64,000 nt of DNA from Methanolobus sp. GTDB lineage: Archaea > Halobacteriota > Methanosarcinia > Methanosarcinales > Methanosarcinaceae. The first letter of the stretch is position 1. Each line of letters starts with the position of its first letter. Made by a program: the position numbers and the translations under genes. The DNA is taken from positions 124,001-188,000 of the forward strand of contig NZ_JADQBZ010000007.1 of assembly GCF_016278365.1 (NCBI RefSeq), written 5' to 3'. This document shows positions 1-9,882 of the stretch, in pieces. The notes below the pieces were generated by a model that did not search any database, was not told the DNA's origin, and saw only the letters and a list, made by a program, of their open reading frames with translations.

Positions 1-73
1 AGCCCTGCTGTGAGAAATACCGCGCAGCCACGATCACAACTATCTTATCCATATCCTGTTTTTCCAGTTTCAT
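1..73 (-). CDS. Partial CDS cut by left edge, function unknown
   Basis: An open frame begins with ATG on the minus strand at 73 and runs off the left edge (24 codons: MKLEKQDMDKIVVIVAARYF...). It starts only 8 nt after the stop of the dihydropteroate synthase-like gene upstream, so the two are probably co-transcribed. Too little is visible to assign a family. It is absent from the ORF track because it is truncated. That it is a real gene is inferred from the tight spacing and unbroken frame. Confidence 0.5.
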   Translation of the reverse strand, partial: MKLEKQDMDKIVVIVAARYFSQQG

Positions 74-81
74 AGTAACAC

Positions 82-1560
82 CTAAAACTCATCATCCTGT
101 GAATAACTTCTATTAAATTTGAGGGCGATCTCCGCTTGTTTGAGCTCTCTTCCAAGATACCCCGCATGTTCAAGCCTTGATACAAGGCCCATGTCAATAA
201 GTGTATCCATCACCTCACCGGCGCTCTTCCCGGCAACTGAGACCTTCTCATGCTCGGCAAGGATCAAACCACCCTTACAATCTTCATGAGGGATGATACC
301 AATCCTGATACTGCCTGCAGGATCGAGCTTCCACATCCTGTGCGATTTGGCCCTGACGAAGACCTCAGGCAGAACGGCATCATTGCGCCTTCTTTTTTCC
401 TTTATTTCCATCAGGTCGATACCAAGATCCTTGGGGGAACTGGCCCTCTCACGCGCCAGCAACATCATAAGAGAAGCCTTACTGAGCTCACTGACAGAAC
501 CCTGTGCCTTATTACTGAACTCAGGCGTGAAGAGTATGCTTGCACCCACGTCAGCCCCTATGCCGCAAAGTGTTGCATTGGAGCCTGCCGAGTCTGCATC
601 AAGGAGTTCCGTCACGTTGCCAACCCCGAAAAAAACAGGGATATCAGGGAAACGCCTGTGGAATTCACTGTACCTGACAATAGAATCTGTGAAGCCGTGT
701 CCTATTGGATCAAGCACGGGATCAGCTATTATTTCCTCAATGCCTTCTGAGCGTGCTGCATTGATATTCCTTAGAAGACTTTCCAGTCCCTCATCAGGAT
801 CCGGGATAACTACCGCTGGCACACCGGCTTTGGCAACAAGGGAACCAACAACTCCAATATTGCTGCTGTCCAGACTGAGTATCAGATCTATACCCATCCC
901 AAGTGCCTGTGTGAAAAGATCAGGATCAAGCGTATCTATGCTGACAGGGACCTCTGTGACCGATCTGGCAACATTAATGGCGCGCTCAACATCACCGGGT
1001 GTCGCGTGGAGAGAGGCTCCAAGGTCAATGATATCAGCGCCTTTTGCGACAAATGACCTTATTCTTCTTGCAAGGGCGTTGCTCTCCATTCCGGTGGCAT
1101 CGACCACCTCTGCCATGACCTTCATGCGACTGTTCCCGCCCAGCTTCAGGCTACCCAGCATTAGAGATGGTTCTGATCCGTCTTCAAGCTCCCGGGCTTT
1201 TTTCAGGGCCATTTCCCGCCTGACATCGATAAGCAACTCACATGCAGGAACCTTATCTGAGAACTCTATTTTGTCGGCAAAGGGAAGCACATAATTCAGG
1301 TCATAGGCATGTTTGGGACCAAGACGGATCCTGCACCCGAGCTGGGCTGCTGCCTTTGAGAAATCTCCTGAACAGAGGCCAGGTATAAATATAATATCGT
1401 AATCGAACCGGGAAATATCCTTTTGAATAGCAGCCAGCAGCTTACCCGGAGTAATAAAAGCCGCTATCTTTGTATCAGCAATAGTAATATCCGCATTGTT
1501 ACCTACCGACTTCCTTACAGCCATCTCTGACAGATGACCAGTGGCAACCAGTATTTTCAT
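82..1560 (-). CDS. Dihydropteroate synthase-like protein (DUF6513 plus pterin-binding domain)
   Basis: The 492-aa protein starts MKILVATGHLSE. The first ~140 residues look like the archaeal N-terminal domain (DUF6513), followed by a TIM-barrel pterin-binding domain with GADIIDLGASLHATPGDVER and VSIDTLDPDLF, matching the dihydropteroate synthase strand motifs. This is the archaeal TIGR00284-type family (relatives of MJ0107). In methanogens such proteins are thought to be linked to tetrahydromethanopterin-type pterin metabolism; the exact reaction is not settled. Length is normal for the family. It precedes the truncated gene at the left edge and lies downstream of ftsZ on the same strand, 92 nt away. 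Confidence 0.85.
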   Translation of the reverse strand: MKILVATGHLSEMAVRKSVGNNADITIADTKIAAFITPGKLLAAIQKDISRFDYDIIFIPGLCSGDFSKAAAQLGCRIRLGPKHAYDLNYVLPFADKIEFSDKVPACELLIDVRREMALKKARELEDGSEPSLMLGSLKLGGNSRMKVMAEVVDATGMESNALARRIRSFVAKGADIIDLGASLHATPGDVERAINVARSVTEVPVSIDTLDPDLFTQALGMGIDLILSLDSSNIGVVGSLVAKAGVPAVVIPDPDEGLESLLRNINAARSEGIEEIIADPVLDPIGHGFTDSIVRYSEFHRRFPDIPVFFGVGNVTELLDADSAGSNATLCGIGADVGASILFTPEFSNKAQGSVSELSKASLMMLLARERASSPKDLGIDLMEIKEKRRRNDAVLPEVFVRAKSHRMWKLDPAGSIRIGIIPHEDCKGGLILAEHEKVSVAGKSAGEVMDTLIDMGLVSRLEHAGYLGRELKQAEIALKFNRSYSQDDEF

Positions 1561-1652
1561 GGCTCAAAATGGTAATGCTACCTGATAAGAATTTCTTTTC
1601 AAAAAAAGTTGCATGGCCGTACCGGTATGATACGGCTGCAAATACTCGATCA

Positions 1653-2837
1653 TTAATGGATGATATCGATTATCGATCCACCGGCATTCCTGGAACTGAC
1701 AGGCTCAATGACCGTACGTCTGGCCTTATTTATAGGAGTTGTTGCATGTCTGTAGGACCTGGGGGTTTCCGGAACCATGCTGGCTGCTCTTGATTCATAC
1801 TGCGGACCAAGTACCTGTGCGGACTGGACACCTGTCATGATAGCCATCACACGCACCTTGCCTTCATACTCATTGCTGATACGTGCACCCCATATGACGT
1901 TTGCACTGGGTGACAGCTCATAGGTGAGTGAGGCAGCGATCTCTTCAGCTTCTTTGAGGCTGAGGTCAGGACCACCTGTTATATGCACAAGGCTTCCCGT
2001 TGCACCTCTGTAATCAACGTCTAGGAGCGGGTGATTCAGTGCAGCGCGTACGACATCGTCACTCTTGTCCTGATTCTTGCTCTCTCCGACGAGCATGACT
2101 GCAACTCCGCCACAGCTCATGATAGCCCTGATATCTGCATAGTCAAGGTTGATAAGTGATGGCTTGGTGATTGTTTCGGTTATGCCCTTCACGGTCTCAG
2201 AGATCAGCTGGTCCATTACAGAGAAAGCCTGTTCTATGGGCAGGTTTGGGACATACTCCAGAAGTCTGTTGTTGTCAAGTACAATGACCGTATCTGCTGC
2301 GCGGCGGAACTCCTCAAGGCCTTCTTCTGCTTTGACTGCCCTTGCTCTCTCAACCCTGAAAGGGCTGGAGACCATGCCTACGACAATAGCTCCCTGCTCT
2401 TTAGCGATCTCAGCCACGACAGGAGCAACACCTGTACCTGTTCCTCCTCCCATGCCGGCTGTTATGAAAACAAGATCCGCGTTCTTGAAGACCTCTTCAA
2501 GGGTGCCGCGCGCAAGCTCTGCTGCCTTGGCACCAACTTCAGGGTAGCCTCCGGCACCAAGCCCGCGGGTCAGTGTCTTTCCCACGAGAATCTTCTTGTC
2601 GGCCCGGATAATATCAAGGTGCTGCTTATCAGTATTGATAGCAATTGTCTCGGCACCTTCGATACCGATATTATAGAGCCTGTTGATCGTATTGTTACCT
2701 GCACCACCGCAACCTACAATAAGGATTCTCGGCTGTCCGAACATGTCGAACTGATCATCCACTGCGATCGTCTGGCGGTACTCTTTTTCCTTTTCAGTGT
2801 GTTTTAATGCTTCCTGGACTATCGACTGCACATTCAT
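1653..2837 (-). CDS. ftsZ: Cell division protein FtsZ (archaeal FtsZ1 type)
   Basis: The 394-aa tubulin-like GTPase polymerises into the division ring. It has the nucleotide-binding segment [14 protein letters not shown] near residue 42, the tubulin signature [18 protein letters not shown] near residue 128, and the T7-loop region NLDYADI. A short N-terminal extension (~35 residues) precedes the GTPase core, as in archaeal FtsZ1. The C-terminal tail after ~residue 340 is basic and low-complexity, suited to partner binding. It is divergent from the site-2 protease gene, with a ~500-bp AT-rich spacer between them. Confidence 0.95.
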   Translation of the reverse strand: MNVQSIVQEALKHTEKEKEYRQTIAVDDQFDMFGQPRILIVGCGGAGNNTINRLYNIGIEGAETIAINTDKQHLDIIRADKKILVGKTLTRGLGAGGYPEVGAKAAELARGTLEEVFKNADLVFITAGMGGGTGTGVAPVVAEIAKEQGAIVVGMVSSPFRVERARAVKAEEGLEEFRRAADTVIVLDNNRLLEYVPNLPIEQAFSVMDQLISETVKGITETITKPSLINLDYADIRAIMSCGGVAVMLVGESKNQDKSDDVVRAALNHPLLDVDYRGATGSLVHITGGPDLSLKEAEEIAASLTYELSPSANVIWGARISNEYEGKVRVMAIMTGVQSAQVLGPQYESRAASMVPETPRSYRHATTPINKARRTVIEPVSSRNAGGSIIDIIH

Positions 2838-3333
2838 CCCCTCACGGATATGTTACATCTCGGTATAGTATGCGATTTCTAATATTGCTCGTTAATGCTC
2901 AAACAATTCATCAACGTTTATCAACGTTTCATAGTTCTGTGATTGCTATATTTCGTTCCTTGTTTTTATACTTATGCTTTTATGCAATAAAAATAAGTAT
3001 ACAAGTGAAGGTAAGCCCGAAGTATCCTGGATTTGAGAACACAAACTGCTCAGTATCTGTGACCACAGAACCACGATGCGAGATAACCATGAATCATTTG
3101 ATATTTAAAAATAGTTATATATAAGAGTATCTAAGCGTTCTGTTCACAGACATTCCTATACAAAAGCATGGATTTTCGCAGGTACATCTATATATACAGA
3201 TGCTACTATGTTATCTCACCTTTAGAAAAGGACCAACCGGAAGAAATTCCCTTATGTAGTAAACGCCTTACGATTAAGAATCCACAGACATTCCACAAAT
3301 GATCCATAATTCAAGTCTCAACGGAGAGTTTTT
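2838..3333. promoter_or_regulatory. Divergent AT-rich intergenic region between ftsZ and the site-2 protease gene
   Basis: The 496-bp spacer separates two divergently transcribed genes. A tandem direct repeat (atcaacgttt twice in a row) lies near 2910-2930. TATA-like elements gttatatataag (~3113-3124) and ctatatataca (~3186-3197) could drive the rightward gene with a UTR of about 110-190 nt. A 44-codon ORF (3168-3302) exists here without a convincing ribosome-binding site. No RNA gene was recognised. Confidence 0.4.
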
Positions 3334-5079
3334 TTGAACACTACCATCGCATTTACAGTTTTTTTGCTGTACTGGTTATTAGTTATAGCCCTTAAAAAGA
3401 AAGGAATACTGGAGAAGTATAATATCAGCACATACGGGCCAGTCCTCATGATAAGGACTACCCGCGGACTAAGTCTTCTTGACAAACTTGCCAAACCCAA
3501 AAAAGCCTGGAGGCTCTTTGCTGATATTGGCATCAGGCTGATGTTCATCGGTATGATAGCAATGTTCCTTATTGTCATACTATCCGATATTGCCCTTTTG
3601 AGCTCGATCGGGACCAATAGCGTCCCGGAGCCTGGTAAGTTCAATGAGGCAAGGAATATATTCCTGATACCCGGTGTCAATGAGTTCATACCGCTCACAT
3701 GGGGAATAATTGCACTCATAGTCACTCTGGTAGTCCATGAATTCTCACATGCCATATTATGCAGAGTGGAGAATATCCGTGTCAAATCCATGGGTATCCT
3801 GCTTGCACTCGTGCCTATCGGAGGATTTGCCGAACCTGACGAAAAGGAACTTTTCGGTAAGGAAGAAGAGGAAGAGGATAACAGGCCAGACCCCTACGGA
3901 GACCGCAGGCTTGGAATCAGGATCCATGATGATGAGCCGGTGAAAAAGAAGGTTGCATCCGAAAAAATGGCTACACGCACCCAGAGAAGCCGGATCCTGG
4001 CAGCCGGCGTGATGGCGAACTTTGTAGTAGCACTGATAGCATTTTCCCTGCTGTTTGGACCCGTGCTTGGCGCCATCTCACCTATTGGCAATACCATGAT
4101 AGTTGACGTGGAAGAGGACTCAGCTGCTTATACTGCCGGCCTGAGGCAAGGGATGGTCATTACACAACTTGATGAGACCAGCATAAGTGATGTAAATGAG
4201 ATGTTGCTTTATCTGGACTCAGCACAAGCCGGGTCCACTGTAATGGTCCATGCCGCAACCGACAGGGTTGTTTCTGTGTATGAGGCGCAGATTATAGACA
4301 TCGAACCTGACAACAGGGGTGTCCAGGTCCAGGGTGTCGTTGAAGGTTCACCTGCACAGGCTGCAGGATTTGAAGAAGGCATGTACATAAGGAGTATGGA
4401 TGGCCAGCCAATACTGACTGCCACAGATTTCATGTCCTTTATGGACACAACGACTTCCGGCCAGACCGTAGTGGTAGAGATCGTCAGCGTTGAGGACAAC
4501 ATGCAGGAAACTACCAGAGAATTTACAGTACAACTGGAATCTCATCCTGATGAGAATGTTGAGAAAGGATTCCTGGGAGTATACACCGGAGGGGCCGGAC
4601 ATGTAGAAACATCTCTTGGGTTCTCAGTAGGAGAGTTCCCGGCACGTGAATACCTGGGCCTCCTCAAGGACATACCAGGTATGCTGACAGGTCCCGTTGG
4701 GTGGATCATCCTTCTGGGGCTTCCGATAATAGGATTTGCAGGTGAAGGTTTCCCGGGATTTAGCGGCACACTGGCACAGTTCTATGAGCCTGTAGGATGG
4801 GCCGAACCTCTTGGTATCGGCCTGTTCTGGATAGCCAACGCCCTGCTATGGATAGGATGGCTCAATTTCTATGTCGGCCTGTTCAACTGCCTGCCGGCAG
4901 TTCCCCTTGATGGAGGACATGTTTTCAGGGACTACCTGCATGCAGCCCTCTATCGCATCACTAACAACGAACTTAAAGCTGAGCGCCTGTCAACAGCCAT
5001 CACAGCAACGTTTGCACTGCTAATACTCATGTCCTTCTTGCTCATGATATTCGGACCATACATGATACATGGGTTCTGA
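3334..5079 (+). CDS. Site-2 protease family membrane metalloprotease with PDZ domains
   Basis: The 581-aa polytopic protein resembles intramembrane zinc metalloproteases (S2P/RseP, M50) that cleave membrane-bound regulators. The zinc-binding HExxH appears as HEFSH at residues 135-139 in a hydrophobic helix, and the third-ligand motif LDGGH is at about 525-529 (NCLPAVPLDGGHVFRD). Two PDZ-like segments lie between them (about 255-320 and 330-400), each with a binding-loop-like GLRQGM/GFEEGM. An acidic loop (EEEEEDNRPD) follows the first active-site helix. The start is TTG at 3334, supported by GGAG just upstream. Substrates are unknown. Confidence 0.88.
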   Translation: MNTTIAFTVFLLYWLLVIALKKKGILEKYNISTYGPVLMIRTTRGLSLLDKLAKPKKAWRLFADIGIRLMFIGMIAMFLIVILSDIALLSSIGTNSVPEPGKFNEARNIFLIPGVNEFIPLTWGIIALIVTLVVHEFSHAILCRVENIRVKSMGILLALVPIGGFAEPDEKELFGKEEEEEDNRPDPYGDRRLGIRIHDDEPVKKKVASEKMATRTQRSRILAAGVMANFVVALIAFSLLFGPVLGAISPIGNTMIVDVEEDSAAYTAGLRQGMVITQLDETSISDVNEMLLYLDSAQAGSTVMVHAATDRVVSVYEAQIIDIEPDNRGVQVQGVVEGSPAQAAGFEEGMYIRSMDGQPILTATDFMSFMDTTTSGQTVVVEIVSVEDNMQETTREFTVQLESHPDENVEKGFLGVYTGGAGHVETSLGFSVGEFPAREYLGLLKDIPGMLTGPVGWIILLGLPIIGFAGEGFPGFSGTLAQFYEPVGWAEPLGIGLFWIANALLWIGWLNFYVGLFNCLPAVPLDGGHVFRDYLHAALYRITNNELKAERLSTAITATFALLILMSFLLMIFGPYMIHGF

Positions 5080-5145
5080 CAAGAGAGAACAAGTCTGGCA
5101 GTAACAAGAGCACAGTAATATAATTTAGTTTAAAGGATCGATATT

Positions 5146-6156
5146 ATGCAACGGAAACTCTGGCACAGGACAATCCTGAGGTCCTTTTTACTTACATTTG
5201 CTGTGGTCCTTGTCTATCTTTTAATTTTTATATATATAATGCAGTACGAGCAACAGTACGTTCATGCAAATCTCGTTGATGGCACTTACTGGGTAATGAC
5301 AACTATCACCACCGTAGGATACGGAGACATAGTGTTTACATCGTCTGCAGGAAAGTTCTTTTCTATAGTAGTGCAACTTTCAGGCATTCCTGTTGTTTTC
5401 GGACTGCTTTTCAACCTTCTGATATCGCCATTGCTCGAAAAGAACATACGTCCAAGTATGCCGGTAAAGATCTCAGGAAATCCCTCCGACCATATCATTA
5501 TTTGTGGCTATAACAGTCTTATAGAGACTCTTGTTGAAGAACTCAAGGAGAACAAGGTTTCCTATGTGCTCATTGAAGAGGAAGAGAACGTTGTGAAAGA
5601 TCTCCTGAAAAAAGATATCGAGGCTGTACAGGGAAATCTCTCCGATGAAGAAACCTTCAGGAACGTATATGTTGAAAAAGCGAGTTTTGTCATTGTAAAT
5701 CGTTCCGATGAAGTAAACGCAAATATCATCCTGACAGTACGGACCATCAGTGACGTTAACATTATTGTCATTGTCGAAGACAGAGCCAATAAGAAATATA
5801 TGAAATATGCCGGTGCGACGAGTGTAATCTCGCCAAAGGAACTCTTTGGAAGGTTCATTGCCAGGAAAGCTGCAGACCCCTTCCTGAGAAGACTTACGGG
5901 TACCACCGAGTTTTTTAATGGGGTCAGTATTGTGGAGCTTCCAATATACCCTAAAAGCCCGCTTCTGAACAAGACTATAAAAGAAGCAGCGATACGTAAC
6001 AGGACAGGAGCCAGTTTAGTGGGAATGTGGAAACGTGGTGTTCTCTCTTTTGACGTGAATCCTGATGATGTCATAAAAGACAACTCCGTACTCCTGGCTG
6101 TAGGCACCACCAGCCAGCTGTCTGAACTTAGAAATCTCACCCAACAGAGCCGGTGA
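5146..6156 (+). CDS. Potassium channel protein with RCK (TrkA-N) domain
   Basis: The 336-aa protein has two transmembrane helices flanking a pore loop with the K+ selectivity filter TVGYG at residues 56-60 (TTITTVGYGDI). A Rossmann-type RCK domain follows (HIIICGYNSLIETL, ~111-124), then a TrkA-C-like domain (~250-336, with ELPIYPKSPLLNKTIKEAA). This is the MthK-like design: a ligand-gated K+ channel in the cytoplasmic membrane. It is 4 nt upstream of a TrkA-like gene, so both are probably one transcription unit. Confidence 0.92.
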   Translation: MQRKLWHRTILRSFLLTFAVVLVYLLIFIYIMQYEQQYVHANLVDGTYWVMTTITTVGYGDIVFTSSAGKFFSIVVQLSGIPVVFGLLFNLLISPLLEKNIRPSMPVKISGNPSDHIIICGYNSLIETLVEELKENKVSYVLIEEEENVVKDLLKKDIEAVQGNLSDEETFRNVYVEKASFVIVNRSDEVNANIILTVRTISDVNIIVIVEDRANKKYMKYAGATSVISPKELFGRFIARKAADPFLRRLTGTTEFFNGVSIVELPIYPKSPLLNKTIKEAAIRNRTGASLVGMWKRGVLSFDVNPDDVIKDNSVLLAVGTTSQLSELRNLTQQSR

Positions 6157-6160
6157 TATC

Positions 6161-6847
6161 ATGATAGCAAAAGAAGACGGACACCTGATAATATTAGGAT
6201 GCGGAGATGTTGGAAAATATGTAGTTCAGACCCTTCAACAATCCGGCCTGAAGTTCATTGCTGTTGATTCAAATCCTAAGGCCTTTGATAATGCCAACTA
6301 TGAATATCTGGTTGGCAATGCCACCGATGAAGATGTGCTTAAGCAGGCTGGCATTGAGACAGCTTCAACGATTATTGTTGCCTTGAATGCCGATACAGAA
6401 GTAATATTTGCAACCCTTATGGCAAGAGGCCTGAACCCGAAGTCAACTATCCTTGCACGTGCGAATTCATATAGATCTATCGACAAAATATATAAAGCAG
6501 GAGCTGATTATGTCGCTGCCCTTTCTATTGTTGCAGGACAGATGCTTGCGAAAATGACTTCCCGCTGCCTTACAATGTCCTGTAAGAAAATGGACGAAGA
6601 TATTGCACTTTATGAAGGCATTGACATAGAAAAGCACACTGTCACCCATGAGTCCGATCTTATCGAGAGGACAGTAGCGGAAATCGGGTTAAGGGAAAGG
6701 TTTGGGTGCACACTTATAGGGATAGAAAGGGAAGGAAAAATAATAACGGAGATACTTCCTTCATCTCTTATATTAAAGAACGATGTCATTGCAGTAATTG
6801 GTACAAAACAGGAGATCGGCCTGTTCAAAGAGAAATATGTGAAGTGA
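6161..6847 (+). CDS. TrkA-family NAD-binding potassium regulatory protein
   Basis: The 228-aa cytoplasmic protein has an N-terminal RCK Rossmann fold (LIILGCGDVGKYVVQTL, residues ~9-25, with a GxGxxG-like turn) and a C-terminal TrkA-C segment (~145-228). There is no membrane domain, so it is a soluble regulatory subunit or a separately encoded gating-ring component. It follows the channel gene by 4 nt, which points to joint K+ homeostasis. Whether it partners that channel or a Trk/Ktr transporter elsewhere cannot be told from the window. Confidence 0.88.
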   Translation: MIAKEDGHLIILGCGDVGKYVVQTLQQSGLKFIAVDSNPKAFDNANYEYLVGNATDEDVLKQAGIETASTIIVALNADTEVIFATLMARGLNPKSTILARANSYRSIDKIYKAGADYVAALSIVAGQMLAKMTSRCLTMSCKKMDEDIALYEGIDIEKHTVTHESDLIERTVAEIGLRERFGCTLIGIEREGKIITEILPSSLILKNDVIAVIGTKQEIGLFKEKYVK

Positions 6848-6891
6848 ACGTAACCAGGGACACTGGCATATCTGCGATTAGAGGAAAACAG

Positions 6892-7641
6892 ATGGAAAAT
6901 ATACTATTAGTGATCATAGTGTTCATCACTTCCATCCTATTCTCTATGCTCGGGATTGGAGGAGCTGTTTTTTATGTCCCCTTCCTTTACGGAACAGGTA
7001 TGGAGCTCCTTAGCGCTATCACAACTGCCCTTTTACTCAATATTGTAACCTCCGGCTCCGCAGCCATGCTGTACCTGCGGAAAAAGATGGTGGACCTGCA
7101 AGTGGCAGTACCCTTGATACTGTTTGCTGCCATCGGGACACAAATAGGAGGATACATTGCAAGACTTACTCCTGTTAATGTACTGCTTCTCATTTTCAGT
7201 ATCCAGATGCTGTTCATTGGGACAGAGATGCTCTTTGCAAGATTTGAGAAGTTCTATCGTGGAAAAGAGATTTCCGGGAAAAAGAAAAAGATCCTGATAG
7301 TTATCGGAGGATTTGTAATAGGCATCCTTTCCGGTTTATTAGGCGTGGGTGGTGGGTCTTTTGTAGTCCCTATGCTCATAGTCCTGGGGTACGGTGTTAA
7401 ATTCGCTGCTGCAACCTCCGGGTTCGTGGTTGTCTTTGCGTCGCTCGCCGCGTTCCTTGCACATGTATGGACCTGGGAACCAGATGTCACACTGGTAATA
7501 TACATAATTGTAGCCTCTTTCCTTGGTGCACAGATAGGTTCAAGACTGATGTACAGCAGAATAAAAGCGGAGACACTTAGGAAAATATTAGGAGTCATGC
7601 TGCTGGTCATGGCAGCGAGAATACTGTCAGGGCTCTTTTAA
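6892..7641 (+). CDS. TauE/SafE (DUF81) family membrane transporter
   Basis: The protein is ~249 aa when started at ATG 6892, which follows AGAGGAAAA. The longer ORF from 6706 mostly overlaps the trkA-like gene in another frame and is not credible as coding. The sequence has a two-fold repeat with glycine-rich motifs SMLGIGGAVFYVPFL near the N-terminus and SGLLGVGGGSFVVPML in the second half, typical of TauE/SafE anion exporters. About eight transmembrane helices are visible. The substrate (sulfite, sulfonate or other organic anion) cannot be deduced. Confidence 0.85.
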   Translation: MENILLVIIVFITSILFSMLGIGGAVFYVPFLYGTGMELLSAITTALLLNIVTSGSAAMLYLRKKMVDLQVAVPLILFAAIGTQIGGYIARLTPVNVLLLIFSIQMLFIGTEMLFARFEKFYRGKEISGKKKKILIVIGGFVIGILSGLLGVGGGSFVVPMLIVLGYGVKFAAATSGFVVVFASLAAFLAHVWTWEPDVTLVIYIIVASFLGAQIGSRLMYSRIKAETLRKILGVMLLVMAARILSGLF

Positions 7642-7698
7642 TAGGAACCTATTGATAGAAACCTTTAATACCGTCTGTATCAATCAATACATCCCTGT

Positions 7699-7796
7699 GG
7701 GCTCGTAGGGTAGCCAGGATATCCTAATGGGCTTCGAAGAGGCTTTATTTGCCCCGAAGATACCCATTGACTCGCGTTCGAATCGCGGCGGGCCCG
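7699..7796 (+). tRNA. tRNA-Arg(UCG) with a 24-nt intron at 37/38
   Basis: The acceptor arms GGGCTCG and CGGGCCC pair over 7 bp with discriminator G. The D-arm holds AGCCAGGAT and the T-arm is TCGCG-TTCGAAT-CGCGG. The anticodon stem ATGGG/CCCAT closes only if 7738-7761 is removed, giving the loop CTTCGAA, anticodon TCG. The intron contains CGAAG, which pairs with CTTCG of the anticodon loop, and a GGC/GCC inner stem. This gives the bulge-helix-bulge shape cut by archaeal splicing endonuclease. No 3' CCA is encoded. A box-A-like CTTTAATA lies at 7663-7670. Confidence 0.88.
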
Positions 7797-7822
7797 CTTT
7801 CTTTTTCTTTTAGGAGTTCTAC

Positions 7823-9445
7823 TCACTCTTTCATCAAATCAATCTCGAAACCCACCACAGGCTGACCCAGACCGAAGTTCACGATGACCTGCGGGTAAAG
7901 CTCTCCCATGACGCCTACTTTCCTGCCATTTACAAGTATATCCGCTCTTCGGCCTTCCATGAAAGCCGGGTCTTCTGACTCTGAAACCTCGTAGGAGGTA
8001 ACTCTCTCCCTCATGAACGCATCCACAAGCTCCCTCACTTCTGTGAAATTAGCCTGGGCATGAATAGATACTGCAGCAAGGTGCAGACCGTTCTTGTTAT
8101 TTATAACAACATCTCCTGCTTCAAATACCCGTTGTGGAAGCTCTCTGTGCTGGTTCATGGAAAGTATCTCAAGGAGGTTGGGCAGGATAGTGGTCCTTAC
8201 CATTGTCTGTTCTTCACTTATGGGATGCAGCACACAGGTGACGTCACTTGTTCGTTCCCTGCACATCCAGTCGAAATTGATCTTCTCACTGGTTAGAGTG
8301 AAGGGCATCACCTGCGAATAACCTAGGCCTGTCATAATCTCTCGTACTGAAGAGCTGATATCTGATAGGGGGTGAGACTTGCCCACTGTGGCATTCATCG
8401 GGAATATAGCAGGAATGTTATTGAAACCGTAGCCAACTGCAATATCCTCTATGAGATCAGAATTATCAAGGATATCCGCACGGTAGCCAGGTATCATTAC
8501 TTCGATAATGTCCTTATGAAGCTCCTGAGCACCAAATCCCATCCTGTTCAACTGCCTGATAATCTCCTTCACAGGAAGGTCAAGCCCTACGAGAGCATCG
8601 ACTTCAGACTTTCGGAGTATCTTGACTCGGGGTGAGAGATCAAGGGGTATATGCTCAGTGCCGTCCGCCTTGATGACCTTCACATATTCAACCTGCCCGC
8701 CACGCTCTGCAAGTGCTGTTGTCACTATATTCAGTGCAGTATAGACCTCAGAGCCCAGGCCTGTGACATCTACAAGCAGATCAGTGGTGTTCTCATTTAC
8801 CATGGTAAGTGTGCCATTGATAATCGGAGGGAATGAAAGGACGTTGTCATTAGCGTCCAGTATTAGCGGATATTTATCCAGGCCGTCCAGTATACCTGCG
8901 AACTTCATACCCTTAGGATGCTTTTCAAGTATCTCTTTCATGGACATGGGTTCTGTGAAATCCAGCGGAACAAAGCTGAAGCCAGGATCTGCGGCGATAT
9001 ACCGGAAAGGAGCCTGCACTTTAGATAGGTCATGCACACCTATGGACACTTTTTTCCTGTCACGTCCAAGACCCCAGTGCAGGGATTCCTGCAGGTCCAT
9101 CAGGGATTTGATGGAAGTGGATGTGAACCTGAGACCCCTTACTACAGCACATCCGAATACCGGCCGGATGTTCTCAATCTGGGCGTCCATGCTTATCTCT
9201 ATCTGATAAGGTCTGACCTCGTAGTCACAAAAGCCGGTTCCAATATCAAGAAAACCACGCATCGCACGTGCCACACCCTCCACGCTATAGAGGTCCGGGC
9301 GATCAGGGAAGAATTCAATGTCGATGGACTCCTCTTCAATACGCTCTATATCGGCACCGATCATAGGCACACGCTTAATGATCGTGTCCTTATCGGTTCC
9401 TGTCAACTCTTCAAGATCGTTGTATGGTAGGGTTATTATTGGCAT
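7823..9445 (-). CDS. pheT: Phenylalanyl-tRNA synthetase beta subunit
   Basis: The 540-aa protein starts [16 protein letters not shown] and carries the archaeal/eukaryotic-type N-terminus with [26 protein letters not shown]3/4 tRNA-binding region (~90-260) follows, then a B5 DNA-binding-like fold (~270-345, [20 protein letters not shown]) and the degenerate catalytic core at the C-terminus. It pairs with PheS (not in the window) to charge tRNA-Phe and provides editing. No phenylalanine-rich leader peptide was found upstream. It converges with the tRNA-Arg gene. Confidence 0.95.
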   Translation of the reverse strand: MPIITLPYNDLEELTGTDKDTIIKRVPMIGADIERIEEESIDIEFFPDRPDLYSVEGVARAMRGFLDIGTGFCDYEVRPYQIEISMDAQIENIRPVFGCAVVRGLRFTSTSIKSLMDLQESLHWGLGRDRKKVSIGVHDLSKVQAPFRYIAADPGFSFVPLDFTEPMSMKEILEKHPKGMKFAGILDGLDKYPLILDANDNVLSFPPIINGTLTMVNENTTDLLVDVTGLGSEVYTALNIVTTALAERGGQVEYVKVIKADGTEHIPLDLSPRVKILRKSEVDALVGLDLPVKEIIRQLNRMGFGAQELHKDIIEVMIPGYRADILDNSDLIEDIAVGYGFNNIPAIFPMNATVGKSHPLSDISSSVREIMTGLGYSQVMPFTLTSEKINFDWMCRERTSDVTCVLHPISEEQTMVRTTILPNLLEILSMNQHRELPQRVFEAGDVVINNKNGLHLAAVSIHAQANFTEVRELVDAFMRERVTSYEVSESEDPAFMEGRRADILVNGRKVGVMGELYPQVIVNFGLGQPVVGFEIDLMKE

Positions 9446-9882
9446 GCAGGATATCCTCTCTGTCCCTTATCACTATTCTACCTGAACATATCAACCTTTA
9501 GATTTAATGTTTTTGATTTAAGGAGCGATAATGAGTGATAATGAGTGATAACTATAGTTAGATCAGTAGAAGAACACGAAAATAGTTATGATATCACCAT
9601 GTGCATAAAATCCGTGGAAAAATGTTCTTTTGTACATAGATGTATCAAAAAAGAATGCTCATTCGATGTTATTATAGTTTTCATGTACATCTTGGATTTA
9701 AAGTTGTTCATCATTATTAAAGGATAGTCAAAGGAAGGTCTTCAAAGCGTAGCTTTAAGTTTATGACCAGGTCTGCTTTGAGAGTTCTCCCAGACACAAT
9801 ACCTTTAATAACCATAGTAATTATATTAAAAATATAATATAACTCTGTATTTGTACAATTTAACTATTATTAGGTGACATTC
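9446..9882. promoter_or_regulatory. AT-rich divergent spacer with tandem decamer and promoter
   Basis: This spacer separates pheT from the secretion ATPase gene. It holds a perfect tandem decamer (gataatgagt twice, ~9528-9547) and an AT-rich promoter-like stretch ttatattaaaaatataatata (~9821-9841) upstream of the ATPase start. A 60-codon ORF at 9545-9727 has no ribosome-binding site and looks fortuitous. No RNA gene was recognised. Confidence 0.4.

Noticed and set aside
293-1294. 333-aa plus-strand ORF
   Set aside because: It is antisense to the dihydropteroate synthase-like gene and Ser/Arg-rich as shadows usually are.
3168-3302. 44-codon ORF (MDFRRYIYIYRCYYVISP...) before the site-2 protease gene
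   Set aside because: It has no ribosome-binding site and an odd Tyr/Ile-rich start overlapping TATA-like DNA. It could be real, but nothing beyond an open frame supports it.
7726-7768. Alternative anticodon stem AATGG/CCATT giving anticodon TTC
   Set aside because: It puts C at position 33, leaves a 3-nt variable loop and no bulge-helix-bulge; the UCG reading satisfies T33, a 4-nt variable loop and the intron pairing.
9446-9545. Possible Phe-rich leader upstream of pheT
   Set aside because: The only ATG found gives a three-residue frame (M-F-R-stop); no Phe run or attenuator hairpin.
9545-9727. 60-codon ORF in the pheT/ATPase spacer
   Set aside because: No ribosome-binding site, overlaps a tandem decamer, and low-complexity hydrophobic ending; likely chance.
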